DNA from: Bacteroidota bacterium
Lineage (GTDB): Bacteria > Bacteroidota > Bacteroidia > Cytophagales > Cyclobacteriaceae
Direction: 5' to 3'
NCBI GenBank assembly: GCA_027297025.1
Contig: JAPUIM010000377.1
Span: 1 to 10,325, forward strand
Length of the DNA: 10,325 bases
Part shown: piece after piece, positions 7,238 to 10,325 of the stretch
How the letters are laid out: every line of letters starts with the position of its first letter
How positions within the stretch are numbered: position 1 is the first letter of the stretch
The notes under the pieces: generated by a model
Told to the model about the DNA's origin: nothing
The model's database searches: none
The model's input: the letters and a program-made list of their open reading frames with translations, nothing else
Program-made: the position numbers and the translations under genes

Positions 7238-10200
7238 TTAGAATGTTAAGCCTAAACCCATGGTCAAAATTTTAGAAACCGGATAGAATTGACCCTCATT
7301 CACACCTAAAGTAAGGTCTTTGGCCCCCTCACCAGGAGAACCATCCGAAGTACTACCAAACTCGGGATCTATCCCAGAGTAGTCAGTGACGGTGAATAAG
7401 TTAGTACCCTGTAAATAAACACGTGCTCGGGTTAACCCTATATTGGAAAGCAAAGACTCGGGAAAGGTATAGCCGATTTGCAAGTTTTTCAACCGCCAGT
7501 AACTTCCGTCCTCAATGAAAGATGAATTTGGAGCCGTTTCATTGTTAGTAATACTCTGGCTCAAAGCAGGAAGCTCGGCACCTGGATTGGTGTCCCTCCA
7601 GGAATCGAGTACCCTAACACTCCTGTTATTATTGAAGAAGGTAGGATAATCGGTAAATATCCTGGCGTAGTTGTAGATATCATTACCTTGAGATCCTTGA
7701 AAATAGGCTACCACATCAAAATTCTGATACCCCAAATTAAGATTCAAGCCCCAAGTGAAGTTAGCATGGGGGCTACCAAGCTTTTCCCTGTCATCATCAT
7801 TGATAATTCCGTCTCCATTGAGATCTTTATATCTAAACCTTCCCACACCGTCAGCGGGTGTAACGAATCCCTGATCCGCAGCAGCAGACACTTCTGCTGC
7901 ATTTTGGAAGATACCCTCTACTACACGTCCAAAGAAATAGGATATCGGTTCTCCCGCACTACTTCTGGTCATGGCCCCTTGCCTAAAAGTGTTCTGTCCC
8001 AAAATAAAGGCATCGGGTGTTGCATCATTGATCTTTACCAACTCGTTGCTCACAGCAGAGAAAATAAAACTGGCATCGTATCTAAAAACAGAAGAACTTG
8101 AATGATTGCCATAACCAATTGAAAGATCAACTCCCGAATTGGATACTTCACCGGCATTAACAAAAGGTGCGCTTGCATCAATAGAGGTGGAAGGCAACGG
8201 ACTTGCCACGATCATATCCTGGGTGTTAATATCAAAATAGTCAAAAGTAACCGAGAGATCATTATTTAGGAACCCCATATCCAAGCCTATATTAAATTGT
8301 TTGGAGGTTTCCCATCTTAGATCTTCATTTCCAATAGAACTCAATATTGCTCCTGTAGAGGGACTGGAACCATTGAGAGGATAAAAACCAAATTCCTGAC
8401 TCAATTGAAAAATATCAGAATCGGGGTTGGCCGCAGGAAGGGTTTGATTTCCTACTTCACCGTATGATGTTCTCAATTTAAGGTTAGAAAAAATAGTCTG
8501 TCCCTGCATAAAATCTTCGTCACTAATGATCCATCCCAGACTTCCAGCCAAGAATGTACCTGTATTATCTATAAATCTGGATGTTTTATCTCTTCTTATC
8601 GAAATGGTTGCCAGATATTTACCCTGGTAAGCATAACCCACACGACCGAAAATGGAGAACAAGGTGTTTCTTGAAAAAGTGCTAGTATTAATGTTAGGGG
8701 TACCGGTTCCAGCGCCTAAGATGAGAAAATTCGGGTCTTCAAAAAGGAAGCCGGTCACATCGGTGGTATTCTCTCGCTCCGTTTCATCAACCGCTTCTAC
8801 CCCTACCAATGCATTGATATCATGGTCTCCGAAATTTTTATCCCAGGATAGTTGATTGGTCCAAACCCAACTGGTTTTCAGAAAATTATCTTCCCGAAGT
8901 GTATTAGTGGATATTGGCTCGGAATGTTCCGGATCCAGGAAGGTAAAATCATGGCCAAAAAGGTCTTCGTAACTAATACCAATGGTAGACTTGGCGGCAA
9001 AGTCCTGGGCGAAGGATACTTCGACAAATGCATCGGCAAAAACGCGTAAAATTTGGTCAAAATCTTCACTAGTTCGGGTTGCCTGGGCAAGAGGACTTCG
9101 CGTATTGGAAAGTCCAGCAGAAGTAGAAGGGCCTGACCCGGTCAAATTACCTGCCTCATCGAGAGGTGGTACTAAAGGAGACATTAGCTGGGTATTTCGA
9201 ACCAATTCAAATGATTGTAACCTTTGCCGATCCACATAACCAACTGAAACGTGCTCGCCCACACGGACATGATCATTAACCCGGAAATCTGTATTCAATC
9301 GGGTGGTGAACCGTTCAAATCCTCCATTGGGTATTACGCCTTCCCTATTCTGGTAACCCAAGGAGGTAAAAAACTTGCTTTTATCGGAACCTCCGGCCAC
9401 TGATAAATTATAGTTCTGAATAAAAGATTTTTGGAAAACCTCATCAGCCCAATTGGTACCCGCAGATGATCGCGTAACTCTGTTGCCTGCATTACCAGGC
9501 GCCGGATCATAGGGCAGGGAAGGATCACCCCTGATAAAAGCAGGAATTGCAGGATTAGCTCCACTGCCAAATTGAGGATGACTTGGAGTTGCGCCGTCGT
9601 TTCTCTGCGATTCAAAAAATACATCTCCCAACTGTTGAGAGTTAAGCACATCAGGTGTAGAACCTACACTCTCAGAACCAAAGTAAGTATTAAAAGTAAT
9701 TGTTGGCTTTCCACCATAGCTGCCCCCTTTGGTAGTAACAATGATCACACCATTGGAAGCCCGTGCTCCATAAATGGCTGCAGAGGCATCCTTCAGTACG
9801 TTAATGGACTGAATATCATCCGGATTGATTTGGGACAATAGCCCACCATCTGTAGTCTGCATCCCGTCAATGACATATAAGGGACCATTATTGTTGGTAG
9901 TGCCAAAACCCCGAATTCGTACTATGGGATCAGCTCCCGGCTGGCCACTATTTATTACTGAAACTCCGGATACCCTTCCTTGCAACGCTTCTGCAGCGTT
10001 TGAAGTAGGTACTGCAAATGCCTCGTCTACATTAATCTGGGACATGGCCCCGGTAACTGTTCTTTTAGACTGAGAGGTATAACCGGTAACCACTATTTCT
10101 TCCAGCTGTTGGATATCCACCGCCAAGCCCACAGCAAAGTTGGTCTGTGCACCCACCGGAAATTCCTGACTGGTATATCCTACATAAGAAAACACCAGCA

Positions 10201-10325
10201 CATCCGTTGTATTGGCGTTTAAACTAAAAGCCCCATCGACATCTGTAATTGTTCCGGTAGTCGAACCTTTGAGAATGACCGAAACACCAGGCAGGGGCGA
10301 ACCGTCGACGTTGTCAGTGACAACC
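7238..10325 (-). CDS. SusC/RagA-family TonB-linked outer-membrane transporter (5' end beyond window)
   Basis: In-window frame of 1028 codons plus stop, continuing past the right edge. Residue numbers here count from the first full codon at 10324. Residues 1-63 form the carboxypeptidase-regulatory-like (CarbopepD_reg) domain (DGSPLPGVSVILKG, TDVDGAFSLN, LVFSYVGY). A TonB-box-like EEIVVTGY is at 75-82. The plug domain runs to about 200, with ALQGRVSGVSV, RIRGFGT, the SusC hallmark LYVIDGM (149-155) and NVLKDASAAIYGARASNGVI. The rest is the beta-barrel, with a DLNGDGIINDDD loop near 830 and the family C-terminus ending in LGLTF. Only the signal peptide and a few tens of residues are missing. It imports the substrate delivered by the SusD partner, powered by TonB-ExbBD. 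The gene is intact within the window, with no frameshift. A GTG at 10201 is an internal valine, not the start, because the domain continues upstream. Confidence 0.96.
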   Translation of the reverse strand, partial: VVTDNVDGSPLPGVSVILKGSTTGTITDVDGAFSLNANTTDVLVFSYVGYTSQEFPVGAQTNFAVGLAVDIQQLEEIVVTGYTSQSKRTVTGAMSQINVDEAFAVPTSNAAEALQGRVSGVSVINSGQPGADPIVRIRGFGTTNNNGPLYVIDGMQTTDGGLLSQINPDDIQSINVLKDASAAIYGARASNGVIIVTTKGGSYGGKPTITFNTYFGSESVGSTPDVLNSQQLGDVFFESQRNDGATPSHPQFGSGANPAIPAFIRGDPSLPYDPAPGNAGNRVTRSSAGTNWADEVFQKSFIQNYNLSVAGGSDKSKFFTSLGYQNREGVIPNGGFERFTTRLNTDFRVNDHVRVGEHVSVGYVDRQRLQSFELVRNTQLMSPLVPPLDEAGNLTGSGPSTSAGLSNTRSPLAQATRTSEDFDQILRVFADAFVEVSFAQDFAAKSTIGISYEDLFGHDFTFLDPEHSEPISTNTLREDNFLKTSWVWTNQLSWDKNFGDHDINALVGVEAVDETERENTTDVTGFLFEDPNFLILGAGTGTPNINTSTFSRNTLFSIFGRVGYAYQGKYLATISIRRDKTSRFIDNTGTFLAGSLGWIISDEDFMQGQTIFSNLKLRTSYGEVGNQTLPAANPDSDIFQLSQEFGFYPLNGSSPSTGAILSSIGNEDLRWETSKQFNIGLDMGFLNNDLSVTFDYFDINTQDMIVASPLPSTSIDASAPFVNAGEVSNSGVDLSIGYGNHSSSSVFRYDASFIFSAVSNELVKINDATPDAFILGQNTFRQGAMTRSSAGEPISYFFGRVVEGIFQNAAEVSAAADQGFVTPADGVGRFRYKDLNGDGIINDDDREKLGSPHANFTWGLNLNLGYQNFDVVAYFQGSQGNDIYNYARIFTDYPTFFNNNRSVRVLDSWRDTNPGAELPALSQSITNNETAPNSSFIEDGSYWRLKNLQIGYTFPESLLSNIGLTRARVYLQGTNLFTVTDYSGIDPEFGSTSDGSPGEGAKDLTLGVNEGQFYPVSKILTMGLGLTF

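Noticed and set aside
7788..7842. DLNGDGIINDDD loop in SusC as a dockerin or EF-hand module
   Set aside because: This calcium-loop-like segment is common within SusC-family barrels and occurs only once here; no dockerin duplicate follows.
7688..8101. 137-codon open frame on the plus strand inside the SusC gene
   Set aside because: It lies wholly antisense to a well-supported SusC barrel region, has low-complexity unfamiliar sequence with no recognisable domain, and lacks its own signals.
9334..9651. 105-codon minus-strand open frame overlapping SusC in another frame
   Set aside because: It is a shifted-frame shadow of the SusC coding region, where the true frame carries clear family motifs.
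10199..10201. GTG as the SusC start codon
   Set aside because: The frame stays open to the window edge and the upstream residues complete a carboxypeptidase-regulatory-like domain, so the true start lies outside the window.

Overview
The window looks like a Bacteroidota chromosome segment, probably Cytophagales (Cyclobacteriaceae-like). This rests on a SusC/SusD pair, large FG-GAP/VCBS surface lipoproteins, AT-rich spacers with weak Shine-Dalgarno signals, and one candidate TAnnTTTG promoter element. The genus cannot be named from the sequence alone.

Layout. (a) 1-174, minus strand: a decayed piece of an ABC-transporter ATPase that keeps the Walker B and D-loop region. Its reading frame stops at 175-177, and no signature-upstream or Walker A part exists in the window. 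(b) 175-348: intergenic DNA with a candidate promoter and an operator-like dyad. (c) 349-3717, plus strand: a 1122-aa lipoprotein of the CRTAC1 type, with seven Asp-rich FG-GAP motifs, an ASPIC/UnbV domain, then seven more FG-GAP motifs. (d) 3714-5312, minus strand: a 532-aa lipoprotein with an N-terminal CxxCH haem motif and a C-terminal FG-GAP propeller. It converges on (c), and the two stop codons overlap. (e) 5313-5534: a spacer with two competing inverted repeats and a strong minus-strand intrinsic terminator. (f) 5535-7208, minus: SusD-family lipoprotein. (g) 7238-10325, minus: SusC-family TonB-dependent transporter, with its N-terminus beyond the right edge.

How the genes may work together. 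SusC and SusD form an outer-membrane importer (TonB-dependent barrel plus substrate-binding lid) and are almost certainly co-transcribed, with a 29-bp gap. A perfect 13-bp hairpin with a T7 tract ends that transcript, so the haem/FG-GAP gene downstream probably has its own promoter or depends on readthrough. The two FG-GAP lipoproteins are likely envelope proteins that bind ligands or partners. Neighbouring SusCD and FG-GAP/UnbV genes are a recurrent arrangement in marine Bacteroidota, but no glycoside hydrolase, peptidase, sulfatase or regulator is present here, so the substrate cannot be assigned. I see no tRNA, rRNA, CRISPR array, insertion sequence or phage gene. No wholly new system is evident. 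The most notable points are the haem-propeller lipoprotein, the 7+7 motif symmetry of the CRTAC1 protein, the overlapping convergent stops, and the candidate regulatory dyads.
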